Position numbers and translations under genes: made by a program. Under the pieces are notes generated by a model. The model saw nothing but the letters and a program-made list of their open reading frames with translations, had not been told where the DNA came from and made no database searches. Below, piece after piece: positions 1 through 10,400 of a stretch of 45,822 nucleotides of DNA. Source of the DNA: a virus; the IMG/VR virus record IMGVR_UViG_3300025132_000072, positions 1-45,822 of that record; one strand, written 5' to 3'. Position 1 is the first letter of the stretch. Each line of letters opens with the position of its first letter.

Positions 1-440
1 CTGATTCTTTCCGAGAACCTTTCTTCTTTTCCGATGGACAAATTAAGATGTTCGGACAATCGTTCTTGAAGATTACTAGTTTCAGCCTAGCCATGAATAA
101 TACACTTACTGATAAGCGATTCATTGGAATTGGAAGTCGAGGAGTTAAGGATGCTATTCCAGCACAAAGAACTTACGAAATGACTTTCAGTGCTATGGTC
201 ACTGATGATGGAATGTATAATGAACTAGTCAATACTTCCGAAACTACAGATAGCCAAGTTGAGTTAGTTTTCACAAAGGGCAACGGAGAAAAGATTACTC
301 TCAAGTTTAGCAACTATTTCCTAACTTCTAACTCTTGGCCTATGCCGGAAGACAAAGGAGCAGTGACTATTGAAGGCACTATCCAAGCAAGAAGTTTGCA
401 TACTTGTGAGGTCATAACACATTGGATTTTACAAGGATGA
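1..440 (+). CDS. Tail tube protein, C-terminal part (cut by left edge)
   Basis: The reading frame is open from base 3 with no stop before the first ATG at 48, so this is the 3' part of a longer gene. The visible ~146 residues alternate short beta strands and read like the end of a phage major tail (tube) protein: a strand running into LKITSFSLAMNNTLT, a central ...TYEMTFSAMV..., and a closing ...VTIEGTIQARSL... strand. Tube subunits of this fold stack as hexamers to form the tail channel. Position supports the call: it directly precedes two tail-assembly-chaperone frames and the tape measure, the standard order in siphovirus and myovirus tail modules. No sheath gene is visible, but it could lie left of the window, so tail type is undecided. 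The family call is inference from pattern and synteny. Confidence 0.6.
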   Translation, partial: DSFREPFFFSDGQIKMFGQSFLKITSFSLAMNNTLTDKRFIGIGSRGVKDAIPAQRTYEMTFSAMVTDDGMYNELVNTSETTDSQVELVFTKGNGEKITLKFSNYFLTSNSWPMPEDKGAVTIEGTIQARSLHTCEVITHWILQG

Positions 441-449
441 TTATATTCC

Positions 450-476
450 ACCAACACCGTTTGTTTGTTTGTTGGT
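450..476 (+). terminator. Hairpin after tail tube gene
   Basis: ACCAACA (450-456) and TGTTGGT (470-476) form a perfect 7-bp inverted repeat with a 13-base loop, followed by TTTG. It lies in the only sizeable gap (441-495) between the tail tube gene and the assembly chaperone gene. It could be a partial terminator or RNA-processing site that keeps tube protein mRNA more abundant than the downstream genes. The tail of T residues is short, so it may only attenuate transcription. Confidence 0.3.
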
Positions 477-495
477 TTTGAAGGTGGAGAAAACT

Positions 496-858
496 ATGGA
501 AAATACCGTAAAAGATAAGAGTGTGCTATTTGCACTACAAGAAGAGAAGTGTCACGAATTAAGAGTGTCACCGGAAAGCGACGAATACCTTAAGGTTTGG
601 ATTAGAGAACCCACATGGCTAGAAGTAGAACAAGCCATGACTTCTCTAATGAACATTGATGCTAAGGCACAAAGTTTTGACATTGACCTAAATGGAATGT
701 ACCGCTACCTAGTAGAGAAGTTTGTTGTTCGTACAGAACCAAGTCTATCTACTCTAGAACTAATTAGACTCACGCCATATATTGGCTCACAATTAAAAGA
801 AGTGCTACCTAACCCAATGGAAGCATTAGCAGAGGATTCAGCAAAAAACGAAGAGTGA
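496..858 (+). CDS. Tail assembly chaperone, upstream frame (lambda gpG-like role)
   Basis: A 120-residue acidic protein between the tail tube and tape measure genes, the place always held by the tail assembly chaperone. The start is ATG 496 because GGTGGAG (483-489) lies six bases before it; the longer frame from TTG 469 has no such site. The middle (EPTWLEVEQAM..., MYRYLVEKFVV...) is mostly helical and charged, as in this family. The gene ends GCA AAA AAC GAA GAG TGA: A-AAA-AAC in register is a canonical -1 slippery site nine bases before the stop, so some ribosomes should continue into the next frame to make a ~188-residue G-T-like fusion. These proteins bind the tape measure and recruit tube subunits and are not part of the finished virion. 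Sequence identity to known families is too low to claim by eye; synteny and the frameshift carry the call. Confidence 0.7.
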   Translation: MENTVKDKSVLFALQEEKCHELRVSPESDEYLKVWIREPTWLEVEQAMTSLMNIDAKAQSFDIDLNGMYRYLVEKFVVRTEPSLSTLELIRLTPYIGSQLKEVLPNPMEALAEDSAKNEE

Positions 859-917
859 GAGATGCCCTTAACGGTAGGAGTAAAGACCCTGCTATGGCAT
901 CTCTCTTAATCACCTAC
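843..917 (+). promoter_or_regulatory. Programmed -1 frameshift signal: slippery heptamer plus stem/pseudoknot
   Basis: A AAA AAC at 843-849 is in the correct phase for tandem -1 slippage in the 496-858 frame. After a 7-base spacer, GAGAGATGCC (857-866) pairs perfectly with GGCATCTCTC (896-905), a 10-bp stem with a 29-base loop. Loop bases GTAGG (874-878) can pair with CCTAC (913-917) just after the stem, giving a possible H-type pseudoknot. Heptamer, spacer length and stem match the architecture known from phage tail assembly genes. Confidence 0.75.
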
Positions 918-1061
918 ACACTGTCTAGCGCATTATCAATAAGCCCCTTAGAAGTGATGCAAATGCCAGCAAGTATGGTGATGGACTTTTTGTATATCCA
1001 CAGGAATGTAGAAGAACTTAAATCCGAAGCCATGAACAAGGAAATGAATAAGGTGAAGTGA
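849..1061 (+). CDS. Tail assembly chaperone, frameshift extension (gpT-like)
   Basis: This frame is -1 relative to the upstream chaperone gene and overlaps its stop as GTGA (855-858). Read by frameshifting at 843-849 it adds 70 residues (R-R-V-R-D-A-L-N...) to residue 118 of the upstream protein. Read independently it would start at GTG 855 and give 68 residues, but there is no Shine-Dalgarno sequence in front, and a stable stem (857-866/896-905) covers the region. The helical stretch LEVMQMPASMVMDFLYIHRN resembles the C-terminal part of other tail assembly fusions, which contacts the tube subunit while the G part binds the tape measure. It ends two bases before the tape measure start. The frameshift reading is inference from a very specific signal; independent initiation cannot be excluded. 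Confidence 0.65.
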   Translation, partial: RRVRDALNGRSKDPAMASLLITYTLSSALSISPLEVMQMPASMVMDFLYIHRNVEELKSEAMNKEMNKVK

Positions 1062-1062
1062 G

Positions 1063-2631
1063 ATGGTAAGAACGGCTCCGAGAAGACAACGGACTACTCC
1101 CGATGTTCCTTTGGATTTAGAGCAAGTTCAAAATTCAATGGCCGGTTTAATATCAGTTCAAAAAGAAATGATAAAAATAATGAGAGCAACTAATACAGTA
1201 ATGCAAGCGCAATCTCAAGCGGTTTCTTCTTTGGGGGATTCTGCCGCAGGTGCAATAGGTAATATTGAAGAAGTAAGCACAGTGCTTACTAGATTTATTG
1301 GTTCTGCGGATAGGGGTTTTTTAAGAGCAACTAGTGGACCTGCTGGAATTTTCCACAAGTTAATGTACGGAGTCCCCGGCTATTTCATCTTTAAAAATCG
1401 CTTAGATACCGTTTTATCTGGCATAGATGCTGGCCTACTTAAACCACTTAAAAGGGCTATTCAAGGTGGAGAAAGAGAAGGAGGATTTTTAAATACAGTA
1501 ATATATGGAGTTGGAGGAACTTATGGTAAAAGTAAAAGACAATTATCTCTTTTATTTGGTGCAATAAAAAACGCACCCTTTCCTAGGCAAATAGGTAGGC
1601 AAGCGAGAGGTACTCCGCAAACTCCTAGACAGGCAATAGCGCAAGCAATAGGTAAGGCAATTATAGAAAGTAAAATTGCCAAAGGAATAGGCAACTTCTT
1701 AGAAATAGTTGACACTGGGATTTGGAAATTTGTAAAATCAAAAGGTAAAGAGTTTATGAAAGGCATTTTTAGTTTTGCTAAAAAAGGTCTTCTGTTTTTT
1801 GCTACTGTATTATTAGTTTTTGCTAAGATAGGATTTGCTGTGGTTATAATACTAGTCGCTCTCAAATTCCTAGTAGGTTTGTTTAAGGGAATAGATGGAA
1901 AAGCGGAATTTTTCTTGAGGGTACTAGACACAATGAAAGAGATAGCAAGTACTGGAATAGGTTTGATTAGCAGGGGGGCTGGTAAAATCCTTGACGGTCT
2001 TGATTTAATTTACAGTTCTATATTCGGAGATGGTACTATGACCGATTTATTGGAAGGAATTTATGGTTCAGTAGAGGGAATATTAGAAATATTTGGTGGA
2101 GTATTGTTGGTATTGTTTTCTCCTATTTTGGCTCTTATAGTAGAATCAGTAAAAAGCGCAGTAAGGATAGCAGAAGATAGAGGAAATGAAATATTAAACA
2201 AATTCGGTCAACTGTTATTTGCTATTGGTGCAATTATGGCATTAGGACTTTTAATAGTGGCCGCAATTCCGGCTTTGGGCGTGGCATTAAGCAGTGTTAT
2301 TCCATATATCATAGGGTTCATTGTGACTTCCATTGTTGGTTTGGTTCTTGCGGCAGTAAAACCATTCGCTAACGGAGGTGTGACTACGAGTGGCCTCTCC
2401 TTAGTTGGAGAAAGAGGACCGGAACTAGTGAGACTGCCAAAGGGAAGTCGAGTACATTCTAATCAAGAATCTAGAAAAATGATGAGCAGTGGAGGAAATA
2501 ACATTACTGTCAATATTAACGGTAGGGTGGGGTCTTCCGATAGTGAATTAAGAATCATAGCACAGAAGGTTGGTAAGATGATTAACAAGGAAATCAACAG
2601 AACGACTTCCTCTAGAAGTTTAGGAGCATGA
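1063..2631 (+). CDS. Tail tape measure protein
   Basis: A 522-residue protein that sets tail length and is threaded through the tube. The N-terminal ~60 residues are helical with many Q/S/A. Hydrophobic stretches lie at about residues 236-275, 335-365 and 385-430, typical of tape measure proteins thought to enter the host membrane during DNA delivery. The C-terminal part contains FANGGVTTSGLSLVGERGPE followed by LVRLPKGSRV, a hallmark found near the end of many tape measures (GG...T..VGE.GPE). At ~1.5 angstrom per residue the tail would be near 80 nm, so this is a fairly short tape measure. ATG 1063 follows the chaperone stop by one base. No peptidase or lytic domain is seen. Confidence 0.85.
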   Translation: MVRTAPRRQRTTPDVPLDLEQVQNSMAGLISVQKEMIKIMRATNTVMQAQSQAVSSLGDSAAGAIGNIEEVSTVLTRFIGSADRGFLRATSGPAGIFHKLMYGVPGYFIFKNRLDTVLSGIDAGLLKPLKRAIQGGEREGGFLNTVIYGVGGTYGKSKRQLSLLFGAIKNAPFPRQIGRQARGTPQTPRQAIAQAIGKAIIESKIAKGIGNFLEIVDTGIWKFVKSKGKEFMKGIFSFAKKGLLFFATVLLVFAKIGFAVVIILVALKFLVGLFKGIDGKAEFFLRVLDTMKEIASTGIGLISRGAGKILDGLDLIYSSIFGDGTMTDLLEGIYGSVEGILEIFGGVLLVLFSPILALIVESVKSAVRIAEDRGNEILNKFGQLLFAIGAIMALGLLIVAAIPALGVALSSVIPYIIGFIVTSIVGLVLAAVKPFANGGVTTSGLSLVGERGPELVRLPKGSRVHSNQESRKMMSSGGNNITVNINGRVGSSDSELRIIAQKVGKMINKEINRTTSSRSLGA

Positions 2632-2635
2632 TAAT

Positions 2636-3304
2636 ATGAGCGCATTAGACCATGTAGTATTCTTGAAATTTGGAGCATACAAAACTGCCGACTTATCTAT
2701 CAATACTATTCCCTTGAAGGTCACTAGTTTGAGCATCAGTACTAACAAGACCATTCCCTCTCTTGAAGTACCTCTATCGGGGGCTTTATCCGGAGAATCA
2801 ATGACAGCCGCACTAGACTTAGGTATGGCTTCTAAGAGCGTAAGCCTACAAGGTTTCATTACAGAACAGGCTATCAATAAAAAGTGGAGTGAAAGTGACG
2901 CACCTACAGGAGCAAAAACATACACACCTATTGAGATAGCACAGATGATTCATTCCAGTGTAGACTCAACAGGAATACAAACATATCAGTCAATTAACGA
3001 ATTAGTTTTTCTTTATGATTCTAAGGTAGGTAATGATGGAAACTCTAGAACTGCTGTTTCTATTCCCTTTACTTATGCTTCTAGAGGCGATGATGGAAAA
3101 CTGGATAACTACGGTACTAGAGATGATTTGAAAAGTGACTTTCCAACTTCAAGTACCTCCGAAGGAATGAAAGGATTTATTAGAAATTTTGAATCCACAA
3201 TAGACTCGGAAACTATTGATGTGAGTTTTACTATGCAGTTTGAAATCGCAGAAGTATTCCCAAGCGGAAAGGTCGCTACCAAGTTAGCCGACGCTCTTTC
3301 TTGA
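2636..3304 (+). CDS. Tail protein after tape measure, distal-tail candidate
   Basis: 222 residues, beta-rich, no recognisable motif. The first ~80 residues alternate polar and hydrophobic positions (FLKFGAYKTADLSINTIPLK, SVSLQGFI) and the last ~50 again form strands (TIDVSFTMQFEIAEV), suggesting two beta domains joined by a helical segment (IEIAQMIHSSV). In siphovirus tail modules the gene directly after the tape measure usually encodes the distal tail (Dit) ring that links tube to hub, and the length fits. This is inference from position only. It starts at ATG 2636, four bases after the tape measure stop, and is followed nine bases later by the LamG-type gene. Confidence 0.4.
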   Translation: MSALDHVVFLKFGAYKTADLSINTIPLKVTSLSISTNKTIPSLEVPLSGALSGESMTAALDLGMASKSVSLQGFITEQAINKKWSESDAPTGAKTYTPIEIAQMIHSSVDSTGIQTYQSINELVFLYDSKVGNDGNSRTAVSIPFTYASRGDDGKLDNYGTRDDLKSDFPTSSTSEGMKGFIRNFESTIDSETIDVSFTMQFEIAEVFPSGKVATKLADALS

Positions 3305-3313
3305 GGTGAAATT

Positions 3314-4471
3314 ATGTATCGAGTATTAACAGGAAAGCAACGAAGCCTAGTCTTTCCTGTAATGTGTAATGGTCATGTCAAAATAGACTATTATGATAAT
3401 ATTGCGATAGGAGCAGATTCTAGCGTAGGCAGTAGTGACGATGTAATCTACGGTCCTTGGTCCTTAGACGATGCTTTTACTATCGAGGCTACTGTGACAC
3501 CCTATGACATAAATGGATTCGGAAGGCATAGCGTAGGCAGTTTAACAGGTGTGGCTACTGATTCGGGAAAGGTGATGCCAGCCGTAGATAACGATGTGAC
3601 TCAAACAGATTATGTCTCTCATTATTATTTGGCTGAGACTGCAAAGCATACACATGAGATGAGAATATTTCACAGTAGTAAGGCGCAACTTTCTTTGATA
3701 AATACTACTTCACATAATGAAAATCAACCAGCAGAATACAAGATTAAATTTTCTGTCACACTAGGTACTACTACTCAAAACTTAGAAACTTCTGCATTGA
3801 TTTTACCTTCTAGCGGAATAGATTGGCCACTATCCAGTCACACACAAGCCTCGTATGCTAAAGGTATTTTTGACTCGAATGGTAAATACAGTCATGTCTA
3901 CGCTAAAACCACAAAATCAAGTGGAAATAGCGGGACTACTTTGACCTTTATTTCCACTGCAAACGACATACTACACGAAGACCAAGAACTATTCATAAAG
4001 AATGGATTTGGTTTTACTTCCATAGGAAAGGTTGCCGCTACTCCATCGTCTTCTTCCGGAGATTCTTTTGCAGTGACTTTGGATACTTCTCAATCTACTG
4101 CATTAAATTCAACAGACCTCTATATCAAAGCACCAATGAATCCATCTTATGTTGATGGATTATTTCACATAGCCGCTACCTATGATTCGGCTAGTAAAGT
4201 AATGGCAATTTATTTTAATAATAGTGAAGTAGCAAGTGCTACTCATTCTGGAAGTGGGACTTTTGCTATGGATAAAGAAGATTTATTTTTAGGTGCTAAT
4301 GGTAGTGGGGCTACTGGTCAAAATAGTGCGACTACCAACAAACAATTCATGGGAGAGTTTCACGAATTCGCAATGAGTAGAGGGGCTAGAAATAAATTCA
4401 ATGTCAATAATTTAACCCCTAGATTTGCGGATACTGTGCTTTATTTTAGATTCGAGGAGATAGACCAATGA
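3314..4471 (+). CDS. Tail protein with C-terminal LamG/concanavalin-like domain
   Basis: 385 residues, rich in S, T, N, G and beta strands. The C-terminal ~120 residues have the laminin-G/jelly-roll signature: VDGLFHIAATYDSASKVMAI followed by YFNN.., then DLFLGANG and F.GEFHEFAMSRGA, as in Laminin_G_3 domains that bind sugars or other ligands. The N-terminal part (...GPWSLDDAFTIEATVTPYD) also resembles the first strands of such a fold. A role as adhesion or baseplate-periphery protein is likely. ATG 3314 is preceded by GAGGTGAAATT, a good ribosome site. The end overlaps the next gene by ATGA (4468-4471), so the two are translationally coupled. Confidence 0.6.
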   Translation: MYRVLTGKQRSLVFPVMCNGHVKIDYYDNIAIGADSSVGSSDDVIYGPWSLDDAFTIEATVTPYDINGFGRHSVGSLTGVATDSGKVMPAVDNDVTQTDYVSHYYLAETAKHTHEMRIFHSSKAQLSLINTTSHNENQPAEYKIKFSVTLGTTTQNLETSALILPSSGIDWPLSSHTQASYAKGIFDSNGKYSHVYAKTTKSSGNSGTTLTFISTANDILHEDQELFIKNGFGFTSIGKVAATPSSSSGDSFAVTLDTSQSTALNSTDLYIKAPMNPSYVDGLFHIAATYDSASKVMAIYFNNSEVASATHSGSGTFAMDKEDLFLGANGSGATGQNSATTNKQFMGEFHEFAMSRGARNKFNVNNLTPRFADTVLYFRFEEIDQ

Positions 4472-7400
4472 CAGTTTATGTGATGCGTAAGGGTACTACA
4501 ATAAATCCCACTGTAGTCGCTACTCTAGCAAACGCAGGGAACAATGTCAATTTTGACTGTCCTACGAATCCTATTATCCATGACACGGCTACTTGCACTG
4601 ATACTCATAGAATGTTCACTTACATTTCTACTGATGATTCTAATAATGACACCTTTATTCAGCAATTACAAGGTTCAGATTCTGCCGGTACTCAATATTC
4701 TAATTTAGAAAATACTGAGGGGTATAAGATAAAGTGCTATGATAGTATTACGGGAGAAGGTATTCGTCTAAATTCCACTGCTAGTGACCACAACTACTAT
4801 GTTTTGATAAACTCGGATAATGGATTGACTCACCACTTTGCTAGAATTACACAATTTACCACTGACGATGTTTCGGGAGATAGTTTTGAATTTGAGCCAA
4901 GACTAGGTTCTTCTATTACTAAGAACACTAAATTCATGGTGTTCAAAGGAGATGATGAAGACGAATCTACTATCGTAGCGGTAAGTAGCGGTATTCTTGC
5001 TACCGAGATTACTGCGGGTAGTACTACCTACAGAATGAATAAATCATTGCTATGTTCTAAACCCCTATTTTACTTTCACAACTCTAGGCTAGATAAGAAA
5101 AATCAACTTGACCACAATAAAAAATATTATGTCAAATATGCTTCTTCTCAAATGAGCAGTGCCACTATTAGTTCATTTACAACAAATACATTTATCACTT
5201 CTCAAGATTATGGATTCTTGATTAAAGACTATAGCAAGTTTAACATCAAAACTACACTTGTTGATAACCTAAAAACACTAGACGACCCTACTAATTCCAG
5301 CAGTTATAATAGTACCAAACAGACTTCTAATGAAGGATTGACATTAGCGAATAATGACTTCACAGATTACGATGAATCGTTTTACAATGCTAGGCGTGAC
5401 GACGACAATGTGAAATCTGCTCTCAATCTAGTTGGCCCATATCGGTATCTTCACTACGGCTATTCTCCCGAAACAGCCAATGAAGCCCCTATGGTTCTTA
5501 GCACCAATTTGAAAGAATCATATGGAGGTAGGGGGGGTTATGCGGAGGCAAAAATCGTAGACACCTCCCGAATCATGTCCTCAAAGGTAGGAGAGTTCGA
5601 GGCTTTTAGAGTTCGACAGCAACAACACAGGGGCGAGTTCTTTGAATGGTTCCCACTCAAGGCGACAGTGAAAGCGAATGTCACAGGAAATGAGTACACA
5701 TTTACTACAGAAGAAGGATATGATTTAGCAAATTTGTTATCACAATATGATGAAGTTTTGGTAGGGTCTAGAGTAGTAAGAGTTAGTACAATTGATTCTT
5801 TTAACGCTAGCGCATTTACACAAGATATTACTTTTGATGGAAACTCTAGATTGGATACAGAAAGTGCCTTTTCTGCATCTTCCTATACATTGAGCGCAGG
5901 TGATAGATTATACCGTAGGGCTTTTAGTTCATCTAAGAGCAATCTACTTACCACCTTTCCTTTCGTGGAAGGTAGAGAAAGTCAACTAAGAATAGTTTTC
6001 TTGGATAAGAACTATGCTGGACTTGAAGCAACTGTGACAGGTTCAAGCAAAGACCAAAAATATTTGACATTATCATTTTCTAATGCTAAGGTGAAAAAGC
6101 GCACTACAGTCTTTACTTCTTTAGAATATGTCTCCGGACAATATATCATTGAAGTAGAGAGATTCAATGGAGAAATAGAACAAATAGAAATAGACAAAAA
6201 TATGGGTATGAGTACCATGACTATTTCCGGTAGAGATAATTATTCAAAACTAATTTCTCCAATAGTAAATCGCAATTCTAATTTCTCCGAAGATGTAATT
6301 TATTCAACTATGAGTCCACATAACAAGTTAGAACTCGTCGGTGTTTTAGATAGTGGGAATGATTTGAATTTCAATAGTAAGACTTTTGATTTAACATCAT
6401 CAATAACGGTTAATTCTTTAGCAAATACAAAACTCTTCGTGAAATACACTAACGGAGTTGTAGCATATATCGGGGAGGGAGCCTCTAACACCACTACTAG
6501 AATCACTCTCAAAAACCTACCATTAACAGAAGCATATGGTACTTCCACACATAATGAAGTACAATTGTGGAAAGAAATAGAAACCAATTACATTCTAAAC
6601 AAGGCACTATCTTCTAACAATAAACTAACAACCTTTGCTACTAGCCTAGGAGGAAACAGTGACAAAGGACTGCTTTTCAGCAGTGGCGAAAAACTAGACG
6701 GTACTCTATTAAGTGGGACTACTACTTCTAGAACTTCCGGCGTTGATAGCAATGCTGTTGGTTTTCACATACAACACCCTACTTCGATAGGTAAAGAAGA
6801 AGCATTCCAAGCCAAACTAAGTGATGGAGGTACAAATTATGAAACCTTTGAAACAGTCAATACCTTGATTGATTTTACTGTCTTGAACACCTCTACTGTA
6901 GATGGAAAGACCACCATAGAATTAGCCCCTTATCTTCCAGTCACTTTAGGAAGAGTAGACCACAACGATTACGATACTTATGATGTGACATTAACCACAA
7001 TAGGTACTACTACAGGAAGCGATAGTGGTTTCGATATTGCTGGTAAAAAATATTTAGACCTTACCCCATCTAACACTTCTACTATTAAGGCGGTAGCAGA
7101 TGTAGGATTGCCTATTTATTTGAGTTCTGTATTTGTAGGGTATTGCACTCAAGTAGTATGTTTTAATACAGTCTCAAGCGGGGCAGATACTTGGAGAGTT
7201 TTCTTGGATAGGCCAGTGAACAATTTCAGTTCCGGAGAAACTATTTCCACATTAGGGTTCACAACTGCTGTAAATAATCAGTATTCCGGAAAAAATACTC
7301 ACAATTTGTACCTAGTAAATGGGGAACATTTGCATGGAGGTAAGATGGTGACGCTATTGAATTCTCTATATGGAGTAGAAGCGGGAGTTGACTACAGTGC

Positions 7401-10400
7401 TGATGATATGCAGAAGCCAACTTACTACAATTACATTAGGCCAACCACAGCACTATCTCACGAATTGGTCGGAACCTATATTGAAAAATATGGGGTTCCA
7501 CTTTACAAAATAAACCATATTGAGAAAGGAATTTTCAATAGAAAAACTCAAGCAATCGCCAGCGACTACCACACTACTGATGCTAGCACAGCAGAAAAGG
7601 AAGAGGTCGGTAGGGCTTCCGATGCTAATTACTATGACGGTAGCAGTTCTGTTCAATACTATGCCTCGGCTTACAAAATGAATCAAGGAAGAAGTTCTAC
7701 CGCTTTAGAAAAGATACCTAGCAGATTTAGAGAAACTGCTCACTTACATTTGCCAGTTGAAGAAAGAGGATACTTCCCCGCTAGTGGTTCACTGTTTTGG
7801 GATTATATCGTACACGAAGCAAGTCACACTAGAGATAAGGTTCTAACTTCTCACGACCCTACATTAGGTGGCAGGGTTAAATCTAACTTCTACATTAAAG
7901 ATTTCTTGGAACAACTAGACCCAAAGACTGCTAGATTATTCTTATTTGCGACTTCGGACTTATTACCATACAGTAGTTTAAGAGATGATAGTTTGTTCTA
8001 CTCTAATAGAGATTTGAAAAACTTTAGTCTATATTTGTTGAACAAACCAACCGAAGATACTACTTCCGATAAACACTCCAAGTATGGTGGTGCTGGAAAG
8101 GCAAAGAAATACCTAGACAGCGATTATGATACTGCGGCCATTCTAGAATACGATGTAGAAGATATTACCAAAATGACCACTTTTGGTTTAATGAGATTAA
8201 CCGAGGTATTGTTTGACTCAAATATGAATCAAATAAATCCGGAACATCTGCCGGACAAAAAGAAAACAATGAGAGTTTTTAATTATCACTATTATGAATT
8301 TACAGATTTAGGAGTGACCTTTAGCCTCGATGATAGTGATAATACTATAGACGCTAGTTCAGATGTGAGTTCGTCCCTAAGTGCAAATGACATTATTTGT
8401 GATAGTGATGGAAACATGATTGGGGAAGTTTCCAGTATTTCGACAACTCAAATAACTCTAAAGAATTTGTATCATGGGGATTCTACTAGAAAGGTAGTTC
8501 GTACAACAAGTTCGGGAGGATTTGCTACAGGTAATTTATTCAAGGCGGTTAAACACCAAGCCGCATTTAGTGGACACGGAGATGCACAGAATGTCAACAA
8601 ACTAGATGGTTCTATACAACCCCTCGTTGCTTTATTTCACGGTGGAAATTATTCTAGTGACGCTTTCACAGATGAGGCAGGTCAAGCATTCAATGTAGGA
8701 ACTACAAGTGCTGGACACGAAAGCCACTTGGCTTTGCCTATGGTAATCACCAACCTTACCTTTGATTCGGAACAACACAACGGACACTCTAGCCTTCTTC
8801 TTAAGCAATATAATGACCTAAGATTACACACCAATTCTCCCGCTACAGCCGCCTCTTTCTTGAAGAGCGGATTGGTGGGTATGGTCCTCGATAGATTTGA
8901 TATTTCCGGAGGAGATACTCTGTCCAGTGCTGGTACAGTAATGCCTCCAATTAAAAATGCACATCTAAGAGAGTACACTGATAGTTCATCCAAGAACTTT
9001 ACAATTATCAACTACGGCATGGCTACTAGGCCCAACCGATTTGCTACTACCAAATTAGATGATAATGGAGGTGGTGATGCCGATACTTCATCTGCTACTA
9101 CAGATGCAGAAGGAATATATTTAGGATTTAAATTGAGGGTAAAATTACCCACTAAAGAATCAACAAATCCTAGGGGGCCTTCGGGAACAACTCATTACAA
9201 ATATATTCTAAACTCTAGCACCTATCCATATTTAGACTATGTGAAGGATTTAACAGGTTGCTATTTAGCCTCGGAAGCAGGTACAGAATATGCTACAGGA
9301 ACCGCAGTAGCGCAACCTGCTATTGATGCAGATACTCAACAACATAGCATGCAGAATGTTTCTCCTACCTTTTTAGGATATGTCGTTTCCCATGAAATAG
9401 ATAGTGGAAATAGCACTAAAAGACATATTTTGATACTAGACCAAGAATTAACTGCGGGATATTACAGAGTCATGCAACCTAACGAAACCTGTACTTATGA
9501 ATATACACCTAGCAGAATTAAACTGAATACCCTATCTTCGGAATATACTAAGATGCCATATAAAGATGAAACTTATTCTGCTACTCAAGACTATCACATT
9601 AGGGTGGAATCTGCTTACGATAGAACACTAAATGGTTCCTTTGAAAATGTAGGTCACAATGAAGGAGTCTTATCCATGTATTGTGTGATAGATATGGACG
9701 GAAAACTAGCCTCCGGTACAAAGGAACATATTGTGTCTAGAAGTCCACTATTGGCCCTATACCAATTCGCTGATATGACAACTAAGAAGGCAGAAATACC
9801 TTCAACACTATGCGTCAGCGATGGTAATACTACCTTCAAAACTTCAACTGAAATAGATTGGCTAGGAACAGGAGATAGCGAAACCATAGGAAGAGGACTT
9901 ACTATTACATTTGGAGAACATAAGTTGACTAAGGGTGTGGTTTCAGTATCGGATACGATTACTATTACTACGAATAAGAACTTAAAAGGAAAGCCTATTC
10001 GTGCTGTTATAGGTTCGGGAGTCACTATTGGAGAAGAAACAGAAACCCTCATCAATAATCTCTTTGAAGAGAATGACATAGAATTCACTACTGGTTATAC
10101 CGACGACTATCCTCTAGTTGTAGCACCCAATCTAAAGGGAGTAGATTTATTCTCTGCAATCAACTACTTAATTGAAAAGAAGAATAAACAATTGATTTAT
10201 GATAATGACAAATTCTCAATCAAGGACCAAAAGGATTCAGCCTTTTCACCGAAGATAAAAATTACTGATATGAATAATGATTTACAAATTGTGAACTTTA
10301 GCCAATCCGATGTTCTCTTTGACTTCTACAATGAAGTAAGGGTCTATTCTAAGGATAAGATTGCTATTAGGAAGAATGGAAGTAGTATCCGTAAGAGAGG

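Noticed and set aside
855-1061. Independent gene starting at GTG 855
   Set aside because: No Shine-Dalgarno site in front and a stem over the region; the phased slippery site upstream explains the frame better, though independent start is not excluded.
1521-1931. 136-codon - strand frame inside the tape measure gene
   Set aside because: Opposite to a well-supported gene in the + module, low-complexity hydrophobic, no ribosome site.
9654-10088. 144-codon - strand frame inside the hub gene
   Set aside because: Opposite to the hub frame, no ribosome site and no motif.
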